From the NCBI GenBank assembly GCA_009783355.1, contig WRHH01000026.1:1-34000 (forward strand): a stretch of DNA of 34,000 bases, read 5' to 3'. Positions 23,472 to 33,704 of this stretch are shown here, piece by piece. How positions within the stretch are numbered: position 1 is the first letter of the stretch; each line of letters opens with the position of its first letter. The notes beneath the pieces are model-generated. The model was not told where the DNA came from. It did not search any database and saw only the letters and a program-made list of their open reading frames with translations. The translations under genes and the position numbers were made by a program. This DNA comes from Synergistaceae bacterium. GTDB taxonomy: Bacteria > Synergistota > Synergistia > Synergistales > Aminobacteriaceae.

Positions 23472-26210
23472 ATGAAAGTAACAAAGATGTTGTTATTTGT
23501 GTTTGCGTTGCTGCTTTTAGTTGCGTCTTTCGCATACGCGGGACCACTGGATAACCTGAAGACAACCTGGGAGCAGTCGATGGAGAGGGCGACGCAGGCT
23601 AACCGCGAAAATGCGGGATGGAGCCCTGTGTGGTCCAGAATGGAGAGGAAACTGTTCGCAGCTTCAGCATCAGCGACTGCTCTGCCAAATGGATACGACC
23701 CAAGGGGCGATATACTGCCATTCGTGAAAATAGTAGCCAATAACAGCGGCGGACGTATTCGTTACGAGACAATGGGCTATAGCCTTCGCGGCGTACCAAT
23801 TCCCCTTTTGATAGTGGGCTTTCCAAAAGCGCCCAAAAATCCTGAGGAAGTTGGAGAGCGCATCAAAATTCGCTGGCAGTGCAGTATTCACGGAGGCGAG
23901 AACGATGGAGCGGAAGCTTCGCTTTTGTTCATGCGCGAGGTGGCTCAAGGAAAATGGGATGATCTTCTGAAAGATGTAGTGTTGTTTATCACTCCCGCAG
24001 CAAACCCTGACGGCAAGAACGCCCAAACGCGTACATTCGCTAATGACTCCGATCCCAACAGGAACTGGGGGCACGCAGTTCAACCGGAAATTAGAGCCGC
24101 CCTTAAGCTCTACCGCAAGTGGGATCCACATGTTGTTATCGACCATCACAATATCGGCGCCGGAAATCTTTTGAGGCATCACCACATAGTTACATATACC
24201 AACGGTAAATGGGGAAACAACGACCCGGAAAACGATAGAGAGAATACATCCTTTGCTGAAGGACTTTTCGGGGACGGAGTGGGGAAGTACAAAAACGATG
24301 ATTCTCACTACAAAAAGTTCCTCAGAAAGTTCATTGATGATTATTCGCCGGGCACTGCGCCCGCCGGAAATAATCTTTACTCCCTCAGCGACAGCCTTAC
24401 GACAACCTCCACCTCTTCCTATAGCCCGACCAGAAACCAGGCGCTGTCGCTTGTATCGATGCCATATATGGAAGGCGCCAATACGCAGTTAGTATCACGC
24501 GATAGCGAGTCGGTATGGGAAATAATCGCTTTCCCCAACCCGGGAAGCGACTCCGTGCGCTCGACTGCTACGTATCCTTCAGCCAAGAACAGATTTTCAA
24601 TTCTTATGGAAATCGTCACTTACCACCATACCTGGCTAAAGGTCAACGCCATGCATGCATCAATAATCAGCACTATTGACCTTGCTTCTAAACGCAAGGA
24701 AGATGTTTTTGCGTTCTTCAAGAACAAGGACGCCGAGTATATCAATCTCAATAACGCCAGTTACAGCAACCCGAACGACCCGTATGGCCACCCGCGGCTC
24801 GTGACGGTATATCAGGGAGCGATTGACTACAGAAACAACACCGGCAGCAACACGGGAGACGGTGGTAACGCGGCCGCGCCTTACAGAAAAATAATGCCGC
24901 TCACCGGTTATGATCATGGATGGGGTCCCGAAATATTCAAGCTGGACGGACACGTTTTAACAAACGGTTCCACGCCTGACAGAACCAGGGATTATACGCA
25001 CTACCCGAGATCCATATTGAATAATATACCTCAGTGGCCTATTAAAATGGGCGCGTTCTACGTTCTTGATCCGAGAGCCAAGACGGCCGTCGAAGTGCTT
25101 ATGAGGGATGGAATTCCTATCTACAAACTGAAGGAAGATGTAACGCTTCCCGCTGGGCAGACCTACAAAGTCTACGGTATAGACGCCGGCGGTAATAAGG
25201 TCGATAATTGGGGAGTCCGGAGAAACAATTTCTTTGCGTACAATCTCGTCCGCACAATAAAGCTTCCGCGACCGAGAGTTGATGTCATTGACAATTATTC
25301 GACTGAGGCAAATAAAATATCTCCGAATTTCGCAAATACCCTTGCGGGGCAGGCATGGGTGCCGCTAACAGCCGCGCAGACGCCTTCTGAAGCCGATGCG
25401 CCTACGCATGGCGGCGGCGACTGGTTTGAGGCGCCCGCTGGCTATGTTGCCAAAGCGGGGCATTATGTAATTCCGATGGCGCATAAGTGGGCAAGGTTCG
25501 CGGCTTTCAAGCTCGAACCGAGATCTAACTGCGGTCTGCTTTTCTGGGGGCATTACAACGATATCTTCGCCGCTCCCGGCGAGACTGTGGATCAAGCTGA
25601 TATCAGTAATTTCAACTTAGACCTGGTAAAGACTTTTGACTTTACTGCTATTCCCGCTTCCGCGATTGAACGCGTTGCTTTTGCAGAAGACCTGAACAAT
25701 AAACCGGACGATGTTTTCCTTCCTCCCGCAATAGACTTCCCGACGACCGGTTTAGTTAACGAAAGCGCCAGCGTGCAGGACGCCTACCAGTGCCCGGTTT
25801 CAGGAGCTCTCAAAGTCACCATCAAGGACGCTTGTCTGCATGATGGAATGTGGCTGACGTTCTTCTTCTTCGATGATTTCGATAAGAATCCTATTCCTGT
25901 CCTTATGCAGGTTTTCGAAGGAGACGCGCCTGGCGAGTACAAAGCGGAGTTCCCGCTTGATGAACTGTTGGCGGAAGGTCTTAAGTATGGAGTTAAGTAT
26001 GCTATCCAATACAGCAATGAGGCTGGAGACATCTTCGGGTATGGAACGTTCACCCAAGGCGAGTTCTCGATAGCAGAGCTTAAAGGCGGCGACGGCGGCG
26101 GCAGCTGCCCAATTTGGGGCGACGACGACGAGTGCAAAGGATGCAACGCGGGCTTTGCAATGCTTGCTTTCCTGGCGCTTGTTCCTTTCTTTGTCATGAA
26201 AAAGAGATAA
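23472..26210 (+). CDS. Secreted M14 zinc carboxypeptidase with Synergist-CTERM anchor (second copy)
   Basis: A 912-residue paralogue of the preceding gene, with the same order of parts. Signal peptide at residues 1-23. Zinc and catalytic residues: His140 and Glu143 (SIHGGENDG), Asn196-Arg197 (PNRNW), His225 or His226 (VIDHH) and Glu380 (ILMEIVT). The region around the substrate-binding arginine (DSDPNRNWGH) differs from copy one (GYDLNRVW), which may mean a different peptide preference. The last 130 or so residues and the Synergist-CTERM tail (CKGCNAGFAMLAFLALVPFF and KKR) are almost the same as in copy one, and the DNA there is nearly identical. AGGAGGAAAG precedes the ATG. It has its own promoter and the hairpin repeats before it, so it is probably transcribed separately. 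Confidence 0.88.
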   Translation: MKVTKMLLFVFALLLLVASFAYAGPLDNLKTTWEQSMERATQANRENAGWSPVWSRMERKLFAASASATALPNGYDPRGDILPFVKIVANNSGGRIRYETMGYSLRGVPIPLLIVGFPKAPKNPEEVGERIKIRWQCSIHGGENDGAEASLLFMREVAQGKWDDLLKDVVLFITPAANPDGKNAQTRTFANDSDPNRNWGHAVQPEIRAALKLYRKWDPHVVIDHHNIGAGNLLRHHHIVTYTNGKWGNNDPENDRENTSFAEGLFGDGVGKYKNDDSHYKKFLRKFIDDYSPGTAPAGNNLYSLSDSLTTTSTSSYSPTRNQALSLVSMPYMEGANTQLVSRDSESVWEIIAFPNPGSDSVRSTATYPSAKNRFSILMEIVTYHHTWLKVNAMHASIISTIDLASKRKEDVFAFFKNKDAEYINLNNASYSNPNDPYGHPRLVTVYQGAIDYRNNTGSNTGDGGNAAAPYRKIMPLTGYDHGWGPEIFKLDGHVLTNGSTPDRTRDYTHYPRSILNNIPQWPIKMGAFYVLDPRAKTAVEVLMRDGIPIYKLKEDVTLPAGQTYKVYGIDAGGNKVDNWGVRRNNFFAYNLVRTIKLPRPRVDVIDNYSTEANKISPNFANTLAGQAWVPLTAAQTPSEADAPTHGGGDWFEAPAGYVAKAGHYVIPMAHKWARFAAFKLEPRSNCGLLFWGHYNDIFAAPGETVDQADISNFNLDLVKTFDFTAIPASAIERVAFAEDLNNKPDDVFLPPAIDFPTTGLVNESASVQDAYQCPVSGALKVTIKDACLHDGMWLTFFFFDDFDKNPIPVLMQVFEGDAPGEYKAEFPLDELLAEGLKYGVKYAIQYSNEAGDIFGYGTFTQGEFSIAELKGGDGGGSCPIWGDDDECKGCNAGFAMLAFLALVPFFVMKKR

Positions 26211-26217
26211 GAAAAGC

Positions 26218-26435
26218 AGTGTGAAGTGTGAAGTGTGAAGTTAAAAGATTAAAACAACTTTCAACTCCACTTCACACTTCTTTTTAAAGCAGTGTGAAGT
26301 GTGGAGTGTGGAGTTAAAAGACTGAGACTGCTTTCAACTCCGCTTCACACTTCTTTTTTAAGCAGTGTGAAGTGTAGAGTTTGGAGTTAAAAACTAAGAC
26401 AACTTAACCTCCTCTTCGCACTCCGCGCTATTTTT
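26218..26435 (+). repeat. Three AGTGTGA-type heptad repeat hairpins
   Basis: Three successive units, each with 7-base repeats on the left arm and TTCACAC or a decayed form on the right arm: 26218-26285, 26291-26357 and 26363-26435. The first two end in T runs. The third is degenerate (CTTCGCACTCCGCGC, then TTTTT). They begin about seven bases after the peptidase stop and match the array at 23017-23168. They fill most of the gap before the next gene. Confidence 0.78.
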
Positions 26436-26456
26436 ATGATTTTGGAGTGAAAACGC

Positions 26457-27938
26457 ATGACTAAAAGATTCCTGTTTTATGCCGCGCTTGTATTGTCTCT
26501 TGCTTTATCGCCATTGGCTGCGCATGCTACGGCAGATATTGCGGGCGATATGGAAAGAGGCGTATGGGCTACCAACCCGCGCTATATGACCTTTGGCAGC
26601 TACAACGGTAATACGCTTGTTTGGCGGGTGCTGGAGGTAAAGGATAAAGACAACGATTTCAAGGGCGCTAAAACAGCTTTTTTACTGTTGGATGATTTAT
26701 TACGGGACAGCAGCGATAAAGTGGAAATAGTAATTTATGATTATTCATCGAACAGCTTTCCCGACAGCGTAATGAAGAGATGGCTGAATGATGAAAATAA
26801 CGGATTTATAGTTGGCCTTGAAAACTATAAAGCTGATGTTTTGGACACAACATACGGCCCTGACAATCGCCCGCGGAGATGGTCGGGAGGCGCGGCAAGC
26901 GGCAAATCAAAAGTGTTTCTGTTAAGCGTGGGAGAAGCAAACAATGTAAACTATTTCGCGAATGAGGCCGACCGTGCTGTGGATAACAAAACCTGGTGGC
27001 TGCGGTCGCCCGGATTCGAGAACAGCATTACAGCACTCGTGCTCAGCGACGGCGGCGTCGCGAGAAACGGGAATTATACGAGCAGCATATATGGCATTCG
27101 CCCCGCTATAAAGATAGACCTTTCATCCTCATCCTCTTTTATAAATATCCCCGTTTCTTACATGTTGATTGTGAAAGCGGACGACGGAAGCGCTCCAATT
27201 ATGGGCGCAAAGATTTCTTTAGTTCCTTCAACAGAATCGGCGCAAAGCGCAACAATTTACTCGAATTCAGTAGGAGTGGCGCGATTTGCGAATGTATTAC
27301 CGGGCGAATATACTGTAAAAATTTCTAAGCCGGGATATATAGCGAAGTCGGAAGATATCATCATTACTTCATCGGCAACGCCGGCGATATCTATAGTGGC
27401 TAATCCTACGGCAATGCCGGACAAAGTAAGGTTCGGCAAATACGACGAGACCTTCATTGAATGGAGCGTTCTGGATATCGTGAATGGTAAAGCATTGCTG
27501 TTCGCGGGAGCGCTGTTCCAAAGTCAATTCGATATGCAAGGAAGCACAATATGGGCAAATTCTTCACTACGCTCGCAACTGAACGGTAATAAGGAAGGGG
27601 ATTTCCTGCATGAATCCAATTTTTCCACTGAGGAAGCTGCTGCAATTGATGCTAAAGCTTCCGCTACGGGAGATGCAGTCTTCATTCTTTCATGCAACGA
27701 GGTATACAGCTACTTAACAGATGCAAACATGCGGTTCTATGATGACAAAGAGTGGCTTACGCGCTCCGCCTTAAACGAAGAGGATGTGGAAGTGATAAGT
27801 CCCGGCGGAGATTATGGAGGGGGTATTCAAGCATATACCCGTTACTTACTAGGTTGGGTTCGCCCCGCCATGTGGATTGATTTGAGCCGAGTTACTTATG
27901 ACGCTGGTACAAATACGCTCTTGCCTATTGAAAAATAA
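26457..27938 (+). CDS. Secreted protein with two DUF6273 domains around a carboxypeptidase-regulatory-like Ig domain
   Basis: The protein has 493 residues with a signal peptide (1-25, ending AAHATA). Residues about 40-225 form a first DUF6273 domain, with YMTFGSYNGNTLVWRVLEV at its start and WWLRSPGF and YGIRPAIKIDLS near its end. Residues about 232-315 look like a beta-sandwich of the carboxypeptidase-regulatory type (GEYTVKISKPGYIAKSEDI). Residues about 322-480 form a second, more diverged DUF6273 domain, ending with WVRPAMWIDLS. No Synergist-CTERM tail is present. The function of DUF6273 is unknown; its end motifs recall the formylglycine-enzyme/C-type-lectin fold, so a binding role is possible. 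GGAG lies about nine bases before the ATG. It lies alone between repeat arrays. Confidence 0.82.
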   Translation: MTKRFLFYAALVLSLALSPLAAHATADIAGDMERGVWATNPRYMTFGSYNGNTLVWRVLEVKDKDNDFKGAKTAFLLLDDLLRDSSDKVEIVIYDYSSNSFPDSVMKRWLNDENNGFIVGLENYKADVLDTTYGPDNRPRRWSGGAASGKSKVFLLSVGEANNVNYFANEADRAVDNKTWWLRSPGFENSITALVLSDGGVARNGNYTSSIYGIRPAIKIDLSSSSSFINIPVSYMLIVKADDGSAPIMGAKISLVPSTESAQSATIYSNSVGVARFANVLPGEYTVKISKPGYIAKSEDIIITSSATPAISIVANPTAMPDKVRFGKYDETFIEWSVLDIVNGKALLFAGALFQSQFDMQGSTIWANSSLRSQLNGNKEGDFLHESNFSTEEAAAIDAKASATGDAVFILSCNEVYSYLTDANMRFYDDKEWLTRSALNEEDVEVISPGGDYGGGIQAYTRYLLGWVRPAMWIDLSRVTYDAGTNTLLPIEK

Positions 27939-28082
27939 TTAGTAGTGAGGAGTTAGGAGTGAGGAGTTAAAAACAAAAACAAAAACAAAAACAAATACAA
28001 AAAACAGCTGTTTTTATTCAACAACTTCTAACTTCTAACTTCTAACTTCTAACTTCTAACTCCTAACTCCTAACTCCTAACT
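27939..28082. repeat. Heptad repeats between convergent stop codons, with AAAAAC runs
   Basis: From the left stop: TTAGTAG, TGAGGAG, TTAGGAG, TGAGGAG (27939-27966), then AAAAAC repeated about five times (27968-27999) and an AAACAGCTGTTT palindrome near 28003-28014. From the right: ACTTCTA five times (28024-28058) and ACTCCTA three times (28059-28079), followed by the stop of the minus-strand gene. Left and right arms are complementary and can form a long hairpin, perhaps a bidirectional terminator. Confidence 0.85.
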
Positions 28083-29268
28083 ATTCAAACGCTCCTTTTA
28101 CAAGAGCTATGTCCCCTTCAACCATTTTGCGTCCCATCGCAAATACGGCTTTCAGGTTGTAATCCTTTTCATCAATTATCAATAAATCCGCGTCCATGCC
28201 TTCCTTTATGTGGCCCTTGCCGTGCAACGACAGGGAGTCTGCAGGGTTACGAGTCACTATTTTGAGCGCGTCGGTCATGGGCACGCCTTCGCGCAGGGTG
28301 TCCGCAAACTCCTCGTATAAAGAGGATACAGGGGATACGGATGCTTGGTATGTTCCATCGGGCGCCTGCACCGTCATTGAACCGTAGCCGTCTGAACTCA
28401 TGGTTATGCGCTCAATTGGAACACCGGAATCTATCAGGCGGACAATGGCTTTTGAGGGAGTTACCGTGCCATGGAAGTGCGCTTTTTCAGAGACGCCGCT
28501 AGTTATTTCCACATTGCCTCCAGCTTTGCCGTGTATAATAGCCGCTTCAAATACGTCGGTCGACCGGTTGAGGTGCGTGGGAATAATTTGGGTCAGAGGT
28601 ACTTCTGTGCGTGCGAATATACGGCGTATGCGTTCGAGACCATCAGCGGAGTTGCCCATATGAACCATAACTTTGCCGCTCTTGCCGCCAACGACGCCTC
28701 CAACGCGGGACTCGGCTACTGCTTTGACTAAAGTAATATGATCAGGCTGCGAAGAACGATGATCCGCATAGGCAATTTTCAACCCCACTACTTTATCGAT
28801 TACGGCAATATCGGTCATTACGCTTCCCGTTATAGTTGGCGATGGTATTTGATATGAACCGGTGAATATCCAGGTGGAAATTCCTTCGTTTTGCAGTCCG
28901 CGCGCCTTCATATACAAGTCGTTGAGGGAACGGGTTATGCCGTCCGTGCCGAGTAACCCGACAGCGCTGGTTATTCCGGAACGCGTCAGCTCCGAAAGCT
29001 TGGCGGGCGGTGTCCTGAACTCCGGTCTATTCTCGCCCCCCGCTCCGTTAAAATGCACGTGAGTATCTATGAAACCAGGAACTAACGCACAACCTTCCGC
29101 TTCATACACTTCCATATCCGGAAAAACTGAAAGTAACGGAGCAGGATCAATTAATGACGAGATTTTAGCTATGTAATTTCCTACGAACAAAATATCCTGC
29201 TTTCCTAAAGCTTCAGGGGCATAAAGGGAAGCATGGCGAATCAATGTTACGCTCTTAGTATAATTCAA
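28081..29268 (-). CDS. iadA: Isoaspartyl dipeptidase (beta-aspartyl-peptidase)
   Basis: The enzyme cleaves dipeptides whose first bond runs through the side chain of aspartate, a common form of protein damage. The 395-residue protein belongs to the amidohydrolase superfamily and keeps the two-metal site: His70 and His72 (DTHVH), carboxylated Lys164 (GLKIAYADH), His203, His232 (PTHLNR) and Asp293 (SSDGYGS). These positions are offset by +2 (Asp by +8) from those I recall for the E. coli enzyme. The active-site Glu79 and Tyr139 (TGSYQ) also match. The start is TTG at 29268, supported by AGGAGG 11 bases upstream. It lies last in an ABC-transporter operon, which suggests that the transported compound includes peptides. 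Confidence 0.92.
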   Translation of the reverse strand: MNYTKSVTLIRHASLYAPEALGKQDILFVGNYIAKISSLIDPAPLLSVFPDMEVYEAEGCALVPGFIDTHVHFNGAGGENRPEFRTPPAKLSELTRSGITSAVGLLGTDGITRSLNDLYMKARGLQNEGISTWIFTGSYQIPSPTITGSVMTDIAVIDKVVGLKIAYADHRSSQPDHITLVKAVAESRVGGVVGGKSGKVMVHMGNSADGLERIRRIFARTEVPLTQIIPTHLNRSTDVFEAAIIHGKAGGNVEITSGVSEKAHFHGTVTPSKAIVRLIDSGVPIERITMSSDGYGSMTVQAPDGTYQASVSPVSSLYEEFADTLREGVPMTDALKIVTRNPADSLSLHGKGHIKEGMDADLLIIDEKDYNLKAVFAMGRKMVEGDIALVKGAFE

Positions 29269-29297
29269 CGTTAAGCAATCCTCCTATATAAATCAGC

Positions 29298-29741
29298 TCA
29301 TGGAAGTGTATTTTGTTGTTGCATCTTTTCCACCGGCACATCCACCATTGAAGGCGGGATGAATGGAGTTATCCAATACTCTTCAGGGCAATCTCCGATG
29401 ATAGCCGGAATCGAGACAATAACCTTATTCATGAATGTGGGGATCGTTAATTTCTTTGTCACTCTTCTATCAGTATCAGCGTCATCCACTATTTCAATAG
29501 TGTGTTTCGGTCCGCCAACGACTACCATGGATCGCTCGGCGCGCCCCATTGAAGAATTCAATTTCTTTCCGTTTACAATTACGGTCGCGGATGCATATGA
29601 TCGCAGCTCATTATCGCCAACAGTAAGCGCGTTCGTGTCTATGAACAGCGTATGTCCCTTCCCTATATAAAAGAGAAACGTAGCAATGGCGATTAGCGCG
29701 AGTACGACGCACATCCTTTGAAATAAACTGCGCGGACTCAT
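29298..29741 (-). CDS. Small membrane-anchored protein of the transporter operon (probably DUF6672)
   Basis: The 147-residue product starts with ATG 29741, which overlaps the stop of the upstream permease by four bases (ATGA). The longer upstream frame reads through the permease gene and is not used. One hydrophobic helix near the N-terminus (about residues 6-26, MCVVLALIAIATFLFYIGKG) leaves the rest outside the membrane. The C-terminal part has beta strands with TVIVNGKKLN and HTIEIVDDAD, suggesting a small sandwich fold. I recall DUF6672 proteins in the same position beside ABC permeases in Synergistota and spirochaetes, but cannot verify it here. It may be an accessory subunit. Confidence 0.7.
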   Translation of the reverse strand: MSPRSLFQRMCVVLALIAIATFLFYIGKGHTLFIDTNALTVGDNELRSYASATVIVNGKKLNSSMGRAERSMVVVGGPKHTIEIVDDADTDRRVTKKLTIPTFMNKVIVSIPAIIGDCPEEYWITPFIPPSMVDVPVEKMQQQNTLP

Positions 29742-30850
29742 AGTGTATTCACCTTCCCTTTGTCCGGCGCCACTCCGCCGCGCAGCATGGCGCGCGAAGC
29801 GTCCTCCTGAGCCACTCGCTTCCACTCGTAAAGTACAAGCGCCAGCGCAATGACTCCGTAACTGACGAACTGCCGGAAATACTCGCCGATCATGGCAGAA
29901 CCGACTAAGTTTTTACCTGCCATCGGGGCGACCAGAAACAGAAGATGGAAGAGAATAACGCCGATTAACGCGTTAGGGATCGATGCTTTAGTGACAGAAG
30001 CCCCGCCAATAAGCAGGGAGGCTATCGCGAACAGTCCCGTCTGCTCATGCGAATTTGTGGTATTGATGGTGCCCATGTTCTGCAAAAAGATTATTTGCCC
30101 GAAACCCGCAAGCACCGTTGAAATAATTATGGCAAATATTCGAGTTCGATCAACTGAAATTCCTGCTGCGCTTGCCACCGCGCGATCCTGCCCCGCCGCC
30201 CGCATGTCCTGACCGAACTTGGTCTTTCTGAACCAAACTATGAAGATGCCGACCGCCGCAATTATAAGGTAATTAAGAACCGGAATGTTTACTCCCGCAA
30301 TCTTTAGCGGGATGAATGTCTCTAAACATTGCCGTACGTTTATAAGGTCAATGACGTTACGCAGTCCAAAACCGCGAGAAAGCAGCAGTTCCAGATTCAG
30401 GACCGGAATGATTATCCCCATTGCATACAGCGCGAACAGCATGTAAACGCCGTTCATGAAAAATGCCAAAATGTAACCTGTAACCATTTCCCTCCCTTTG
30501 GCCTTGTTCATTATGGAACCGCACAGCCAACCAAGAATGACTGAAATGGGAAGCGAGATTATCATTGCGAGCAGCAGCCCCGGGATACCAATTACTCCCC
30601 AGTCCGATATAAAGATTAATCCTATTTGTCCTGCCATAGCGCCCAGAACCATGCCGAAATTCAGTCCCATTCCCGCCATAATTGGCAAAAGCAGGGATAT
30701 TACAAGAAAGGAACTGCGTCCGAGGCGAGTCAGGATTTCCTGTAACAGGAATTGCCCCGGCAGTTTCGATGCGGGAATGGCAATGGCAAGCAAAACAATA
30801 AAAGTAATTACAACAGAATTCTCTATCAAAAATAGACGTAATTTTTTCAT
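29738..30850 (-). CDS. ABC transporter permease (BMP/sugar-type, second subunit)
   Basis: A 370-residue permease with about nine or ten hydrophobic segments, of the BPD_transp_2 family used for sugars, nucleosides and BMP-type ligands. Family marks are MAGMGLNFGMVLGAMAGQIG near the N-terminus, FGQDMRAAGQDRAVASAAGISVDRTR (the coupling loop for the ATPase, around residues 210-235) and IASLLIGGASVTKASIPNALIG. The ATG at 30850 overlaps the previous permease stop by four bases (ATGA), showing coupled translation. It likely forms a heterodimer with that permease. The similarity in layout indicates an old duplication. Confidence 0.9.
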   Translation of the reverse strand: MKKLRLFLIENSVVITFIVLLAIAIPASKLPGQFLLQEILTRLGRSSFLVISLLLPIMAGMGLNFGMVLGAMAGQIGLIFISDWGVIGIPGLLLAMIISLPISVILGWLCGSIMNKAKGREMVTGYILAFFMNGVYMLFALYAMGIIIPVLNLELLLSRGFGLRNVIDLINVRQCLETFIPLKIAGVNIPVLNYLIIAAVGIFIVWFRKTKFGQDMRAAGQDRAVASAAGISVDRTRIFAIIISTVLAGFGQIIFLQNMGTINTTNSHEQTGLFAIASLLIGGASVTKASIPNALIGVILFHLLFLVAPMAGKNLVGSAMIGEYFRQFVSYGVIALALVLYEWKRVAQEDASRAMLRGGVAPDKGKVNTL

Positions 30851-32006
30851 TTCAGCACCTTGGTTTTACGGGTTAGGGCATACAATATCATGCCCTGAGA
30901 TACGATTATTCGAATAACGTCCGACATGTCCAACTTCAGCATCGCATTGAATATGAGCGGCGTCATGACCAGAATGCCCTGATACAGAATTACGCCGGTG
31001 AACACGTTGGGCAGCGACGCCTTATTGACCCGAGCGCCGCCGATGAGGATGGCGGCGATGGCAGGAAAAGCCATATAGAGCGGCCCGTCATATAATTGAA
31101 TGAATCCGAAGCTCTGTTGATAAACGATTATTCCCATTGCGCCGAGCATGGTTGAAAGCATCACGCTGATGGTGCGCATCCTATTTACATTGATTCCTGC
31201 AGCACGGGCGTATATAGGGTTCGACCCAACCGCTGTCATGGCTGTCCCGGTTTTCATGTGGAAAAAAGCCCAAACAATAAGGGCTACAAATAAAAAAAGC
31301 AAAATTGTTCCTGTCGGGAACGCAAAAATAAGCTTCGGTTCATATAACCACTTGCCAATGTCATTGCCGGGAATCTTCCCGTACCATTTTATGCCGGGAA
31401 TATACGCCCAAAAATCTGAGATTGTGACAACCATGTTGTCAAAAATGTCATAAATCTTTATTGACATAAAATTATCAAGGATATTCCGCCAGAAACCATC
31501 GACGGAGATGGTTGGCCGAAGCCCTTCACCGCTAAAGCCATAGATCATAACTGCGCTTTTATAAGGCAAAGCCAGCCATCCGATTTGCATGAGCATAACT
31601 GAGGAAAGGCCTACATAAGTAGCTATCATCATCTCCCCTCCCTTAACCCGGTTCAGTAAGGCGCCGTACGCAAGCCCAAAAAACGAGCCAAACGATAGCG
31701 CTGTAAGGATAGCGAAGAAAAACCCATAAGCGCCGACATAGCCCATCTCAATACTGATTGTTGCACCTAAGAGTCCCGCGATGATGCCGAGCGGTAGTCC
31801 GAAATTCAAACCGCAACCGGCTTGTATCATTGGGATGAGAGCCAGTACTAATATACCGTTCATGCCGAAGCGGTTAAATACATCTTTTAACGCGTCCGGT
31901 ACGTTAACGCCGACCGCCGGCGCCATCATGAAAAGAGCCAGCAGAAACACTGCTATTATTATACGAGGTAAACCGAAATCAGATAAAAAACGTTTGATTT
32001 GCTCCA

Positions 32007-32007
<1 letters not shown>
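30847..32007 (-). CDS. ABC transporter permease (BMP/sugar-type, first subunit)
   Basis: A 386-residue integral membrane protein of the same family as its neighbour, with GCGLNFGLPLGIIAGLLGATIS, a coupling loop GTAMTAVGSNPIYARAAGINVNRMR (about residues 258-283), and AAILIGGARVNKASLPNVFTG. An extra-cytoplasmic loop of about 60 residues (with DGFWRNILDNFMSIKIYD and a WYGKIPGNDIGKWLY stretch) is longer than in the partner and may contact the binding protein. ATG overlaps the ATPase stop by one base (TAATG). The two permeases probably form the translocation pore together. Confidence 0.9.
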
Positions 32008-33629
<1,622 letters not shown>

Positions 33630-33651
33630 TTACCGTTCTCCCTAATTTAAT

Positions 33652-33688
33652 ACGCCCCCTCGCAAGTTTTATTCTCGCTTGGGGGCGT
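33652..33688 (-). promoter_or_regulatory. Stem-loop between binding-protein gene and transporter genes
   Basis: ACGCCCCC (33652-33659) pairs with GGGGGCGT (33681-33688), and the inner bases CTCGCTTG/CTCGCAAG partly extend the stem. On the minus strand it lies just after the DUF3798 stop and before the ATPase gene, with no good T tract. It may protect the binding-protein mRNA or partly terminate transcription, giving more binding protein than transporter. Confidence 0.65.
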
Positions 33689-33704
33689 TATAATTATTAC
33701 CTGA

